A stretch of 64,000 bases of DNA. It comes from Armatimonas rosea. GTDB lineage: Bacteria > Armatimonadota > Armatimonadia > Armatimonadales > Armatimonadaceae. The notes beneath the pieces are model-generated. The model was not told the DNA's origin. It did no database searches and saw nothing but the letters and a program-made list of their open reading frames with translations. Shown piece after piece: positions 33,870-42,123 of the stretch (positions are counted from its first letter, which is position 1; each line of letters starts with the position of its first letter). Location: positions 1-64,000 of the forward strand of contig NZ_JACHGW010000009.1 in NCBI RefSeq assembly GCF_014202505.1. Direction: 5' to 3'. Both the position numbers and the translations under genes were made by a program.

Positions 33870-36311
33870 ATGGCAACGCGCGCTGGGGTTCCGGGACGAA
33901 GCTCGTCCCCTCCACCACCGGAGGGTGCGATGATTATCCGCACCACGGATAGTCCCAACTGCACAGGAGCCTGCGGCTGGAACGCCACCGTCGTCAATGA
34001 TGTGATTGTGGATCTCAAGCCGGCGGCGGACTATCCTTGTGCGGAGTACAACCCTCGGGGGTGCCTGCGGGGGATGTCGATGACGCATCTTATCTACGGA
34101 CCAGACCGTATCCAGCGTCCCCGGATTCGCACTGGGCCGCGCGGCTCGGGGCAGTGGCGCGAAGTCACTTGGGATGAAGTGCTGGATCACCTCGCAGGGG
34201 AGATGAAGCGCCTCAGCGATACCTATGGACCAGAGTCCATGCTCCTCTTTAACCAAGTGGTGGGCACAAGCTATGTCCAAAAAGGTGCCCAGATTCGAAT
34301 GGCGGCACTGCTAGGGATGTCCTTTGCCACCGCCTACGACTACAACGGCGATATCGCCATGGGCTTCACCCAGACCCTCGGCATCGACTCGATTGAGTGT
34401 GAAACCAAGAGCTGGGGACATGCCAAGTACGCCCTCCTCTGGTCGGCCAATATCTTTCAGACCCGCATCCCCGATGCCCACTTTCTGACCAAAGAGGCCA
34501 AGCAGCAAAACGGCTGCAAGATCGTCAGTATCGACCCGCGCTGCTCCCAAACCGCCAAGGGTTCGGATCTCTGGCTGCCCGTACACCCCGGCACCGATGG
34601 TGCTCTGGCGCTGGCGATGTGCCACACGATTATCGAGGAAGGGCTGGTGGACTGGGAGTTCCTGCGCACCTTCACCGATCTCTCCACCTTGATCCGTGAT
34701 GACACCGGCATGCGCCTGCGGGCCAGCGATCTGGGCCGTGGCGGCGAGAATGAGTTTGTGGTCTGGGACGAAACCACCGCCGACTTTTTTGTCCTGCCCT
34801 CCGAGACGCTAGCGCTACCCGAAGCTGTCCGCCCAGCATTTCGTGGGAGTCGCACCATCACCATTGGTGGCAAAGCTGTCAAAGTCACGCCCGTCTACGA
34901 GCTGCTCGAAGACCTAGTGATGCGGGAGGCGTATAAGCCCGAGACGGTCGCGCCGCTCTGTGACATTCCTGCCGCGACCATTCGCCAAGTGGCCCGTGAG
35001 TACGCCACGACCAAGCCAGGCATTATCCTGATCGGGATGGGGATCAACCATCGGCTCCATGGCGACCTGACTATCCGCTCGATCCTGCTACTCTCCGCAC
35101 TTGCAGGCCAGTACGGCACGGCGGGCTCCGGGGTCTCGATCTACTCCGGCCAGCACCACTTCCGCATCGATATCAGCGGCTTCTGGTACCCCGATGGCAA
35201 GCGCCCCAACCTCGTCCCGATGCACTACTTTGCAATGGGTGGTCCCACGGAGACGATCCACCCCAAGATCAAGTACCCCAAAAGCGGCTTTAAGGCGCTC
35301 TTTGTCTCGCATGCCAATCCACTGGTGACGGAGTTCTCCGGCCCCTTCAAAGACGCCATCGACAAGCTAGAGCTCTTCGTTGCCGTGGACTTCTCGATGA
35401 GCCCGACCTGTGAGTACGCCGATGTGGTCCTCCCCGCCCCGACATTCTGGGAGAAGCACGATCTCGTGGGCACGGGTTGCCACCCCTACTTGCAGCTTCA
35501 GCAGCCTGTGGTCTCACCGCAGTACGACAGCAAGAGTGAGTTCTGGATGGTGCGCGAGCTGCTCAAGCGCATTGATCCCGAAAAAGCGCGCTATTTTGAG
35601 ATGACAGAGCTTGAGGCTATTGACCTTCTGCTCAAGACAGCGGGCAAGGAGACGGAGGGAATCACTCTGAAACAGCTCCAGCAAGGTCCCGTGCGCCTCA
35701 ATGTTCATGACCCAGAGATCGGCCTCGACGACCAGCTCCTTCACAAAGTCCCGTTTCCACCACGTGCCTTGCCCTTCAAAGTGGAGCAGCAGCGCGAGTT
35801 TCTCAAGACGGGCCGGATGGAGTTCTACAAGGAGGAGCCGATATACCAGCAGCTCGGGGAGACCCTTCCCCACTGGCGACCGACCTTTGAGCACCTCTCT
35901 GACGAGGACCAAGCGCTCCCGCTTTCCATTGTCACCCCACACTCCAAGTGGCGGGTTCACTCGACCCACTCCAACAATCCACTGCTGATCAACCTCAATC
36001 GCAAGCCCATCGTGGAGCTCAACCCGCGCGATGCCCTCAAGCGCGGCATCCGTGATGGCGACCCGGTGGAGATCTTCAACACCAACGGGAGCTACCGGGT
36101 CTGGGCACTGCTCACAGAGACGATCAAGCCCGGCGTGGTTTGTGTGGATCACGGCTGGTGGGATCGGTACTTAGGCAAGGGCAAGTACCACGGCGTCCAC
36201 ACTCATCAGCGTATCAAGCCCACCCACGAAGCCTACTACCTGCCCGCAGTCTACGCGCCGGGGCAGCACTGGAAAGACACCCGTGTGGATGTCAAGAAAG
36301 TAGAGGACTGA
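33870..36311 (+). CDS. NarG-like type II molybdopterin oxidoreductase, catalytic subunit
   Basis: 813 residues. It belongs to the type II DMSO-reductase branch (NarG, PcrA, SerA, EbdA): SFATAYDYNGDIA holds the Asp expected to bind molybdenum, and DAHFLTKEAKQQNG, DPRCSQTAKGSDLWLPVHPGTDGALAL and DTGMRLRASDL are typical. The [4Fe-4S] set is D27-x3-C31-x3-C35-x29-C65; NarG has His where D27 stands. No Tat signal is present, pointing to the cytoplasm. It is much shorter than NarG (about 1250). The start at 33870 follows AAGGAGG at 7 bp. Nitrate is a likely substrate from context, but chlorate, selenate, or other oxyanions, or the reverse reaction, cannot be ruled out. Confidence 0.85.
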   Translation: MATRAGVPGRSSSPPPPEGAMIIRTTDSPNCTGACGWNATVVNDVIVDLKPAADYPCAEYNPRGCLRGMSMTHLIYGPDRIQRPRIRTGPRGSGQWREVTWDEVLDHLAGEMKRLSDTYGPESMLLFNQVVGTSYVQKGAQIRMAALLGMSFATAYDYNGDIAMGFTQTLGIDSIECETKSWGHAKYALLWSANIFQTRIPDAHFLTKEAKQQNGCKIVSIDPRCSQTAKGSDLWLPVHPGTDGALALAMCHTIIEEGLVDWEFLRTFTDLSTLIRDDTGMRLRASDLGRGGENEFVVWDETTADFFVLPSETLALPEAVRPAFRGSRTITIGGKAVKVTPVYELLEDLVMREAYKPETVAPLCDIPAATIRQVAREYATTKPGIILIGMGINHRLHGDLTIRSILLLSALAGQYGTAGSGVSIYSGQHHFRIDISGFWYPDGKRPNLVPMHYFAMGGPTETIHPKIKYPKSGFKALFVSHANPLVTEFSGPFKDAIDKLELFVAVDFSMSPTCEYADVVLPAPTFWEKHDLVGTGCHPYLQLQQPVVSPQYDSKSEFWMVRELLKRIDPEKARYFEMTELEAIDLLLKTAGKETEGITLKQLQQGPVRLNVHDPEIGLDDQLLHKVPFPPRALPFKVEQQREFLKTGRMEFYKEEPIYQQLGETLPHWRPTFEHLSDEDQALPLSIVTPHSKWRVHSTHSNNPLLINLNRKPIVELNPRDALKRGIRDGDPVEIFNTNGSYRVWALLTETIKPGVVCVDHGWWDRYLGKGKYHGVHTHQRIKPTHEAYYLPAVYAPGQHWKDTRVDVKKVED

Positions 36312-36314
36312 CCC

Positions 36315-38165
36315 ATGGCTCGCCTCTCAATGCTCATTGACCTGACCCGCTGCATTGGCTGTGATGCCTGTACGCTCGCCTGCAAGCAAGAGAACGGCAC
36401 CCCAGCGGATGTTTTCTTTGCCCGTGTCTTAAATATCGAAGCGGGCACCTACCCCGATGTCCAGCGCCTCTATCTCCCGGTGCTCTGCAACCACTGTGAC
36501 AATCCAGCCTGCCTGAAAGCCTGCCCCAACAAGGCGATCTATAAGCGCGACGATGGAATTGTGCTGATTGACCAGGAGCGTTGCCGGGGTACGGGGGCCT
36601 GTGTCTCCGCGTGTCCCTATGGCAATATCATCCTCAACGAGAAAGACGCCTGGTATCTCCCCGAGGATCGCGCCTACGAGCGGGATTTTGTCAAGCCACG
36701 GCTGAAGGAGAATGTCGCCCGCAAGTGTACGTTCTGCGCCCAGCGTGTGGACCAGGGTCTGAATCCAGCCTGTGTGGTGGCCTGCCCGACCCATGCCCGT
36801 ATCTTTGGTGATCTGGAAGACCCGGAGAGCGAGATATCCGAGTACATTGTCAATCAGGAAGCGCAGACAGGCCGTGAGGCGTTTCATCTTTTGCCGGAGT
36901 GTGGCACCGAGCCTGCGAACCTCTACCTTGGCCCGATGGCGGAGCAAGAAGTACGCACACTAGGAGGAACAGCAGAGCCAGAGCCCATTGGCGAGCCCTA
37001 TGAGGGGTTGGCACAGCTCCGGGATGCGGCGACCAAAGTCTTGACGTTCTTGTTTGTCGCAATTCTGCTCACGCTGGGCACGGCGCACGCGCAGGGGGTG
37101 GATCCCAGTGACCATGAGACTTGGATATCATCAAGCTGCGCGGGGTGCCACGGCAATGGTGCAATGGGAGGCATGGGGCCACCGCTGGCACAGACCAAGC
37201 TGGACTACGAAAAATTCGCCCACTTCGTCCGCCATGGCAAGGGCATGATGCCCGCCACGAAATCGAAAGATCTCGCCGATGACGAATTGCAGTCGATCTA
37301 TGCCTTCGCCAAGAGCGCCCCACGCGATGAGTCGCAGGTGCCGCTGGCCTTCAAGATCGCTGGACTGCTCACCACGCAGAATGTCGGGGCGGGGTTTGCC
37401 TTCATTGGGATTGTCTCGCTCCTATTGGGCTTGAAAGTCCTACTCTACTGGCTGGACTGTGCTGGCATCCACCGCCTGACGCCCTATTTTGGCAAGCTCG
37501 GCTGGGGCCGGACGCTCCAAATCGCTCTCCATGCCGTGATCGTAGAGGGACTCTTTGTCCGCTCGCTCTGGCGCAAGAGTAAGCACCGGTGGGCGATGCA
37601 TGGCCTGATGCTCTACGGCTTTATGGGGCTGGGAGCCACCGACTTTCTGATGTCTATTTTCAACCCAACCCGTGCGGATCTTGGGCAGGGGCATCCCCTG
37701 AAAATCGCCGCGAATACAGCAGGGTTTCTCTTACTCATGGGCCTTGCCTACGTCCGTGTTCGCTACCGGAAAGACGAGTACATCGACAATGGGCTGACAC
37801 TTGGGCGTGACTATGCCTTTGTCAACCTGATGACGCTCGCGCTGATCACAGGGTTTCTCACCGAGCTCTTTGGCGTGCTGGGAGCCAACCTCTGGATCTT
37901 ACCAACCTATCTTGTCCATCTCGTTCTGGTGGCGACTCTGCTCCTCTCGGCTCCCTTCACCCGCTTCGCCCATGCCTTTGTCGTCCCTGCGCTCATCGCC
38001 ATGACGCGCCTGACGGAGGCGGTCACGACAGCAGGGATTGGCCTGGGCTTTGAGCGCGAACCCTCACCAGGCAGACACCACAAGTCGGAGCGCATTGTTG
38101 CTGGATTGCTTCGTGAGGTCGCTCCTGACAAGGCGGACAACTTCACGATCCGGTACTACCCGTAA
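36315..38165 (+). CDS. Fused Fe-S protein / cytochrome c / NarI-like cytochrome b subunit
   Basis: 616 residues in three parts. Residues 1-215: NarH/DmsB-like ferredoxin domain with cysteines 13-16-19-23, 58-61-66-70, 90-(T93)-96-100 and 138-141-153-157; Thr93 replaces one Cys, as Trp does in NarH, so one cluster is probably [3Fe-4S]. Residues about 242-258: a membrane helix (VLTFLFVAILLTLG). Residues 262-340: a monoheme cytochrome c (C275-AGC-H279, likely Met ligand in GKGMMP at 310-313). Residues 350-575: NarI-like helices with an H-x17-H pair (VHLVLV...RFAH). The topology puts the Fe-S part in the cytoplasm and the heme c outside. It starts 3 bp after the narG-like gene. Confidence 0.88.
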   Translation: MARLSMLIDLTRCIGCDACTLACKQENGTPADVFFARVLNIEAGTYPDVQRLYLPVLCNHCDNPACLKACPNKAIYKRDDGIVLIDQERCRGTGACVSACPYGNIILNEKDAWYLPEDRAYERDFVKPRLKENVARKCTFCAQRVDQGLNPACVVACPTHARIFGDLEDPESEISEYIVNQEAQTGREAFHLLPECGTEPANLYLGPMAEQEVRTLGGTAEPEPIGEPYEGLAQLRDAATKVLTFLFVAILLTLGTAHAQGVDPSDHETWISSSCAGCHGNGAMGGMGPPLAQTKLDYEKFAHFVRHGKGMMPATKSKDLADDELQSIYAFAKSAPRDESQVPLAFKIAGLLTTQNVGAGFAFIGIVSLLLGLKVLLYWLDCAGIHRLTPYFGKLGWGRTLQIALHAVIVEGLFVRSLWRKSKHRWAMHGLMLYGFMGLGATDFLMSIFNPTRADLGQGHPLKIAANTAGFLLLMGLAYVRVRYRKDEYIDNGLTLGRDYAFVNLMTLALITGFLTELFGVLGANLWILPTYLVHLVLVATLLLSAPFTRFAHAFVVPALIAMTRLTEAVTTAGIGLGFEREPSPGRHHKSERIVAGLLREVAPDKADNFTIRYYP

Positions 38166-38182
38166 GCTCAAGGAGGCTGTTT

Positions 38183-38680
38183 ATGGAACCCCACTACAAC
38201 CACGAACCCGACCCTGAGACTCCCACCCGCCGAAAGGTGATGGGGAGCTTGATCGGCCTGATCAATGCAGGGCTGGCGGCGGCTATAGCGCTACCTGCGC
38301 TCGCGTTTCTCGTAGACCCTCTGCGACGTAAGTACGCCACGGGGGACTGGATCGCTGTTCTCGATGACAGTGCGCTCGCAGAGGGAGAGACCAAGTATGT
38401 CACCTTTGAGATGCTGGTGGACGATGGTTACATGAAGTCGGTGCGCAATGCCAGTGTCTATGTCAGTCGCAAGGGCTCGCGCCTGGTCGCCTACGACCCC
38501 TCGTGCCCGCACCTAGGCTGCCATGTCGAGTACAAGAAAAAACGGGATCGCTATATCTGCCCTTGTCATGGCGGCGTCTTCGACAGCGATGGTGAGCGGG
38601 TCTCAGGGCCACCTCCTCGTGGACTGACAAAAATCCCAACGCGCACGGACGGTGGGCGCATCTGGATAAGAAAGGCATAG
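38183..38680 (+). CDS. Rieske iron-sulfur protein of a bc-type complex
   Basis: 165 residues with a twin-arginine-like leader (PTRRKVMGSLIGLINAGLAAA), one membrane helix and a Rieske domain with the ligands in CPHLGC and CPCHGG, followed by the proline loop SGPPPRGL. It stands 17 bp after the fused cytochrome gene, with AAGGAGG upstream, and 4 bp before the cytochrome b gene. This is the usual QcrA/PetC partner of cytochrome b. Confidence 0.93.
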   Translation: MEPHYNHEPDPETPTRRKVMGSLIGLINAGLAAAIALPALAFLVDPLRRKYATGDWIAVLDDSALAEGETKYVTFEMLVDDGYMKSVRNASVYVSRKGSRLVAYDPSCPHLGCHVEYKKKRDRYICPCHGGVFDSDGERVSGPPPRGLTKIPTRTDGGRIWIRKA

Positions 38681-38684
38681 TATC

Positions 38685-39767
38685 ATGGCGATCTTTCACA
38701 AAACTGGCCACGACGACCTGCACCGTGAGCGTCCTTCGTTGGGCGACTGGCTGAACCTGCGAACCGGCTGGTACGGCTTTGTCCAGAAAAACTTGGATGA
38801 GCCCATGCCTGCTGGCGTAGGCTGGTGGCAGACGCTGGGCAACCTGCTCCTCACGCTTCTGGTCTTTCAGTTCGTGAGTGGATTCATGCTCACGCTCTAC
38901 TACGTACCCAGCCCAGACCATGCCCACCAGAGCGTGAGCTACATCAATAACAGGGCCTGGATGGGCTCGATCGTGAGGGGAATCCACCACTACGGCTCCA
39001 GCTTTTTGGTGATTGTGATTGTCCTACACATCCTGAGGACGTTCTTCTGGGGCACCTACAAAAAACCGCGCGAGCTGACCTGGGTCTTTGGGGTGCTGAT
39101 CTTTGGCATCATGCTGGCCTTCTCCTTCACCGGGTATCTTCTGCCGTGGGATCAGAAAGCCTTTTGGGCGACGGTCGTGGGGACGCGCATGGTCGAGACG
39201 GTTCCATTAGTGGGCGATAAGCTTGTGGTGCTGGTGCGTGGTGGTCACGAGGTCGGTGCCCTGACCCTAACTCGCTTCTACGCTATCCACATCATGGCAC
39301 TTCCACTCGCTCTGATGGGGCTCACCGCGGCCCACCTCTACCTCGTGCGGCGGCTCCATATCGCGGGGCCGGTGACCAAGCAGAAGGGTAAGCCCGTCAA
39401 GTTCTATCCCACTCAGCTCTTCCGTGATGCGGTGGTGTTGCTCGTGGCTGTCGGCTGGCTCTTAGTGCTGGCCTACCTCGCCAAGCCAGAGCTCGGTGAG
39501 GTCGCTAACCCAGCGCGGGTAGACTTTACCCCCAAGCCCGAGTGGTACTTCCTGGGTCTCTATGAGCTGCTTAAGCTCCTGCCGCCACAGCTTGAATCTG
39601 TCGGGACGTTCTTTATTCCGATGGGGATGATCGCAGGAATGCTGGCGCTCCCGTGGCTAGACCGCTCTGAGTCCCGCCACCCGGCAAAGCGCCGTTGGAT
39701 CATTGATGTGGCGATTGTAACAATCCTAGGGATCGGGATACTCACCCTCAAAGGGCTCCTCTCGTAG
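38685..39767 (+). CDS. Cytochrome b (b6 plus subunit IV in one chain)
   Basis: 360 residues with about seven or eight membrane helices. Heme ligands are visible as H-x13-H in GIHHYGSSFLVIVIVLH and H-x14-H in AIHIMALPLALMGLTAAH; the second spacing is that of cytochrome b6. The quinol-site motif is PEWYFLGLYELL, in the subunit-IV part. With the Rieske protein it forms the core of a quinol-oxidising bc complex; no separate cytochrome c1 gene follows, so the heme c of the fused protein upstream may take that place. This is an inference from gene content. Confidence 0.93.
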   Translation: MAIFHKTGHDDLHRERPSLGDWLNLRTGWYGFVQKNLDEPMPAGVGWWQTLGNLLLTLLVFQFVSGFMLTLYYVPSPDHAHQSVSYINNRAWMGSIVRGIHHYGSSFLVIVIVLHILRTFFWGTYKKPRELTWVFGVLIFGIMLAFSFTGYLLPWDQKAFWATVVGTRMVETVPLVGDKLVVLVRGGHEVGALTLTRFYAIHIMALPLALMGLTAAHLYLVRRLHIAGPVTKQKGKPVKFYPTQLFRDAVVLLVAVGWLLVLAYLAKPELGEVANPARVDFTPKPEWYFLGLYELLKLLPPQLESVGTFFIPMGMIAGMLALPWLDRSESRHPAKRRWIIDVAIVTILGIGILTLKGLLS

Positions 39768-39772
39768 GAGCC

Positions 39773-40780
39773 CTACCCCCCGATCTGCGACATGGTGCGT
39801 AGGCTCCCACCATACACCAGACGTCCCTCAAAGTCACTCTGGAGAGGCTTGTGCGCGAGAGCGGTGGCAACGTGCTCTAGGAGCTCATGGTCCGTGCAAC
39901 TAGTACGCAATGGCCCCATGAGGTCGTACTCAAAGTTATCCGACAAGCACGGAACGAGTTTGCCATTGGCGGTGAGCCGCAGCCGGTTACAGCCCTCGCA
40001 GAACTTATGACTGATGGGATTGATTACCCCTACTGTGCCTAGTGCCCCAGGAATGCGAAAGTTTCGACTCGTACTCTCTGGAGCATCTTCGAGTGGCTCT
40101 AGATTGGGCCAGAGCGCTCTCAGTCTTGCGACCACTTCGTCGTTGGGTACGTACTGTGCGCGCCACTGGGCATTGCTGACTTGGCCGATGGGCATGTACT
40201 CCAGAAAACGAACCGAGAGCGGACGCTCCAGGGTGAGCCGCCCGAAATCTTCGATTTCATCGTCGTTGATACCGCGCATAAGAACACAATTCAGCTTGAG
40301 GGGTGAGAAGCCGCAAGCCAGAGCTGTTTCCAGTCCCTCCCTGGCGCGGGCGAACTCGGCACGGCGCGCCAGTTTGACGAAGCGCTCGGGCTGGAGCGTG
40401 TCCATAGAGAGATTGAGGCGACGAATACCCGCGTCCCACAGCGCTTGAGCATCCCGTGCGAGCAGAATCCCATTGGTCGTTAGGGTCACTTCGTGGACTC
40501 CCGCGATGGCAGCGAGCCGCGCGGTAAGCTCCGGCGTGTTTTTCCGAACCAACGGCTCGCCACCGGTGAGCCGCACTTTCTTGAGGCCCGCACTTGCCAG
40601 CACACGCACCACGCGCTCGATCTCCTCGAAGGTCAGAACATCGTCCAAGTCTCCATAAGGGACACCTTCCTCAGGCATGCAGTAAACACACCTCAGGTTG
40701 CAGCGGTCTGTTAGGGAGATTCGGAGGTACTCTAAGCGCCTCCCAAAGGAGTCGGCAAGAGCCAGGGGCAAGGGAATCAT
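39773..40780 (-). CDS. moaA: GTP 3',8-cyclase (molybdenum cofactor biosynthesis)
   Basis: 335 residues. The radical-SAM cluster motif is C27-x3-C31-x2-C34 (TDRCNLRCVYC), GGEP follows in RLTGGEPLV, and a second cluster motif is at FCEGCNRLRLTANGKLVPC. The protein ends in Gly-Gly (MSQIGG), as functional MoaA proteins do. It makes the first intermediate of molybdopterin from GTP. It is convergent with the cytochrome b gene, and its start overlaps the stop of the hemerythrin-like gene. Confidence 0.95.
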   Translation of the reverse strand: MIPLPLALADSFGRRLEYLRISLTDRCNLRCVYCMPEEGVPYGDLDDVLTFEEIERVVRVLASAGLKKVRLTGGEPLVRKNTPELTARLAAIAGVHEVTLTTNGILLARDAQALWDAGIRRLNLSMDTLQPERFVKLARRAEFARAREGLETALACGFSPLKLNCVLMRGINDDEIEDFGRLTLERPLSVRFLEYMPIGQVSNAQWRAQYVPNDEVVARLRALWPNLEPLEDAPESTSRNFRIPGALGTVGVINPISHKFCEGCNRLRLTANGKLVPCLSDNFEYDLMGPLRTSCTDHELLEHVATALAHKPLQSDFEGRLVYGGSLRTMSQIGG

Positions 40781-41331
40781 CGCAGGTAGCTCGTGTGGCG
40801 CTGGCGCATTTCCTTTCCCACCGTTTCTATTACCGTTGCGGAGAGCACCGTGCGTGCCAGAGGAAAGACCACACTATCTTCAAGCTCAATGTGCCCACGG
40901 TAGCGCTCACGGAGCGATTCCAGAACCAGCTTCAGGTTTTCTCGGGAGTCAGGAGTCAGCATTCCATCACGGAGCCAAGTTTGTATGAGCCGCTCGACCA
41001 CCTTGTGCTCCTCGTGGGCAAGCTGATGATCAAGATCCAAGCGCTCCAGTGTCTCCAGCACCGCGTGGACGCAGGGGTGGTCGTCGGCACAACTCCGCAA
41101 CCGAGGGAAGAGTGACTCGTCCTCGTCCTGCGTGTGCACAACACCTGAGGTAGCAAAGTAGCCCAAGGCGGACTCTAGTGCTTGGCGCTCAGCGGGCGTG
41201 AGAGTCTCTCCGGCTACCTGGTCGACATTGTAGAGACTCCCCAAAAACCACTCTATGCGGCGGTGACAATCGGAGAGCATCCGGAGTGGATCATCGAAAC
41301 CTGCCGCTGGCCGAGCGCCAAGCTGAATCAT
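40777..41331 (-). CDS. Hemerythrin-like di-iron protein
   Basis: 184 residues with the spaced histidines and glutamates of an HHE four-helix bundle: CHRRIEWFLGSL, VHTQDEDESLFP, LDHQLAHEEH and GHIELEDSVVFPLA. The ATG at 41331 lies 4 bp after the RIC stop codon with GAGGTGA upstream. It overlaps the moaA gene by 4 bp. Together with RIC it probably handles oxygen, nitric oxide or iron release during nitrogen-oxide respiration. Confidence 0.88.
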   Translation of the reverse strand: MIQLGARPAAGFDDPLRMLSDCHRRIEWFLGSLYNVDQVAGETLTPAERQALESALGYFATSGVVHTQDEDESLFPRLRSCADDHPCVHAVLETLERLDLDHQLAHEEHKVVERLIQTWLRDGMLTPDSRENLKLVLESLRERYRGHIELEDSVVFPLARTVLSATVIETVGKEMRQRHTSYLR

Positions 41332-41335
41332 AAGG

Positions 41336-42019
41336 TCACCTCGCCAGTGCTCGGGGAAAGAGCACGTTGTTTTCCAAGTGAACATGCTGGTGCATATCCC
41401 GCTCTAGAGTCGCCAGTGCATCATAGAGCGCCCGAAAAGTCCCACAGGCATCTTCAGGAGCCTGGTAGCTATCTGTCAGATAACGAAAAGCTTCCAGCGC
41501 TTCGCCCGCCGATTCATGCTCTGCCTCCATCACTGAGATGGGACCAGAAAGCGCTGGGCGCTGCTCTGCCACAGGAACACTATCTATTTGCCGAATCCAG
41601 GGGAAAAGTACCTGCTCTTCCTTGAACATGTGTTGCTCCAGCTCGTCGCGAAACGGCTCGTACGCTTGCTGAAGCTCGATCAGAAAGGGATGTGTGCGTC
41701 CATGTGCCTTCACCACTTTCGCAAGCAGACCAGAGATTCGAGGGAGCTCCTGCTTAAGGTAGGTATGGTGGGTTGCTTCGATGTGATCCGATAGTGCCGG
41801 GAGCGGCAGCTCTGCCGGGTTCTCCTCCACCGTGGAGGGATCCACCTCACTCTGTAGCTGACTCACCACTTCATCGAGGAAAAGCTGTTTGGCCTCACAA
41901 GCGTGGCCGAGTGTACGCTTCCCTCCACAGCAGTAGTCCAGCCCTAGCTTCTCAAAGAGCCGTGAACGCGATGGGTTCTCGGCGACAAGCTCTCCAAGGG
42001 TTTTCTCCGCAAGTATCAT
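41336..42019 (-). CDS. ric: Iron-sulfur cluster repair di-iron protein (RIC/ScdA/YtfE)
   Basis: 227 residues. An N-terminal ScdA_N domain with LGLDYCCGG is followed by a hemerythrin domain (IEATHHTYLKQELPRISGLL, QHMFKEEQVLFPW, MEAEHESAGEAL, HQHVHLENNVLFPRAL). RIC restores Fe-S clusters damaged by nitric oxide or peroxide. The ATG at 42019 was chosen by family alignment (MILAEKTLGELV) and a GAGG element 9 bp upstream. The gene carries an upstream copy of the 19-bp motif also found before the narG-like gene. It is the first of three coupled genes with the hemerythrin-like gene and moaA. Confidence 0.93.
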   Translation of the reverse strand: MILAEKTLGELVAENPSRSRLFEKLGLDYCCGGKRTLGHACEAKQLFLDEVVSQLQSEVDPSTVEENPAELPLPALSDHIEATHHTYLKQELPRISGLLAKVVKAHGRTHPFLIELQQAYEPFRDELEQHMFKEEQVLFPWIRQIDSVPVAEQRPALSGPISVMEAEHESAGEALEAFRYLTDSYQAPEDACGTFRALYDALATLERDMHQHVHLENNVLFPRALAR

Positions 42020-42059
42020 TTCAAACCTCACTCGTACATTGGAAATATTCTGCCTTATT

Positions 42060-42078
42060 AAATCGGATAAACATGTCC
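42060..42078 (-). promoter_or_regulatory. GGACA-N9-GATTT motif upstream of ric
   Basis: On the minus strand: GGACATGTTTATCCGATTT, 40 bp before the ric start codon. It agrees with the narG-like upstream site at 16 of 19 positions. Confidence 0.5.
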
Positions 42079-42123
42079 TGTTTTTCACCTGAATGGCGTA
42101 TTTGAGCAGTGTTAGAAATCAGC

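Noticed and set aside
23310-42088. Nitrite reductase, nitric-oxide reductase or NarJ gene
   Set aside because: Looked for in the nitrate island; none of their motifs was found in the window.
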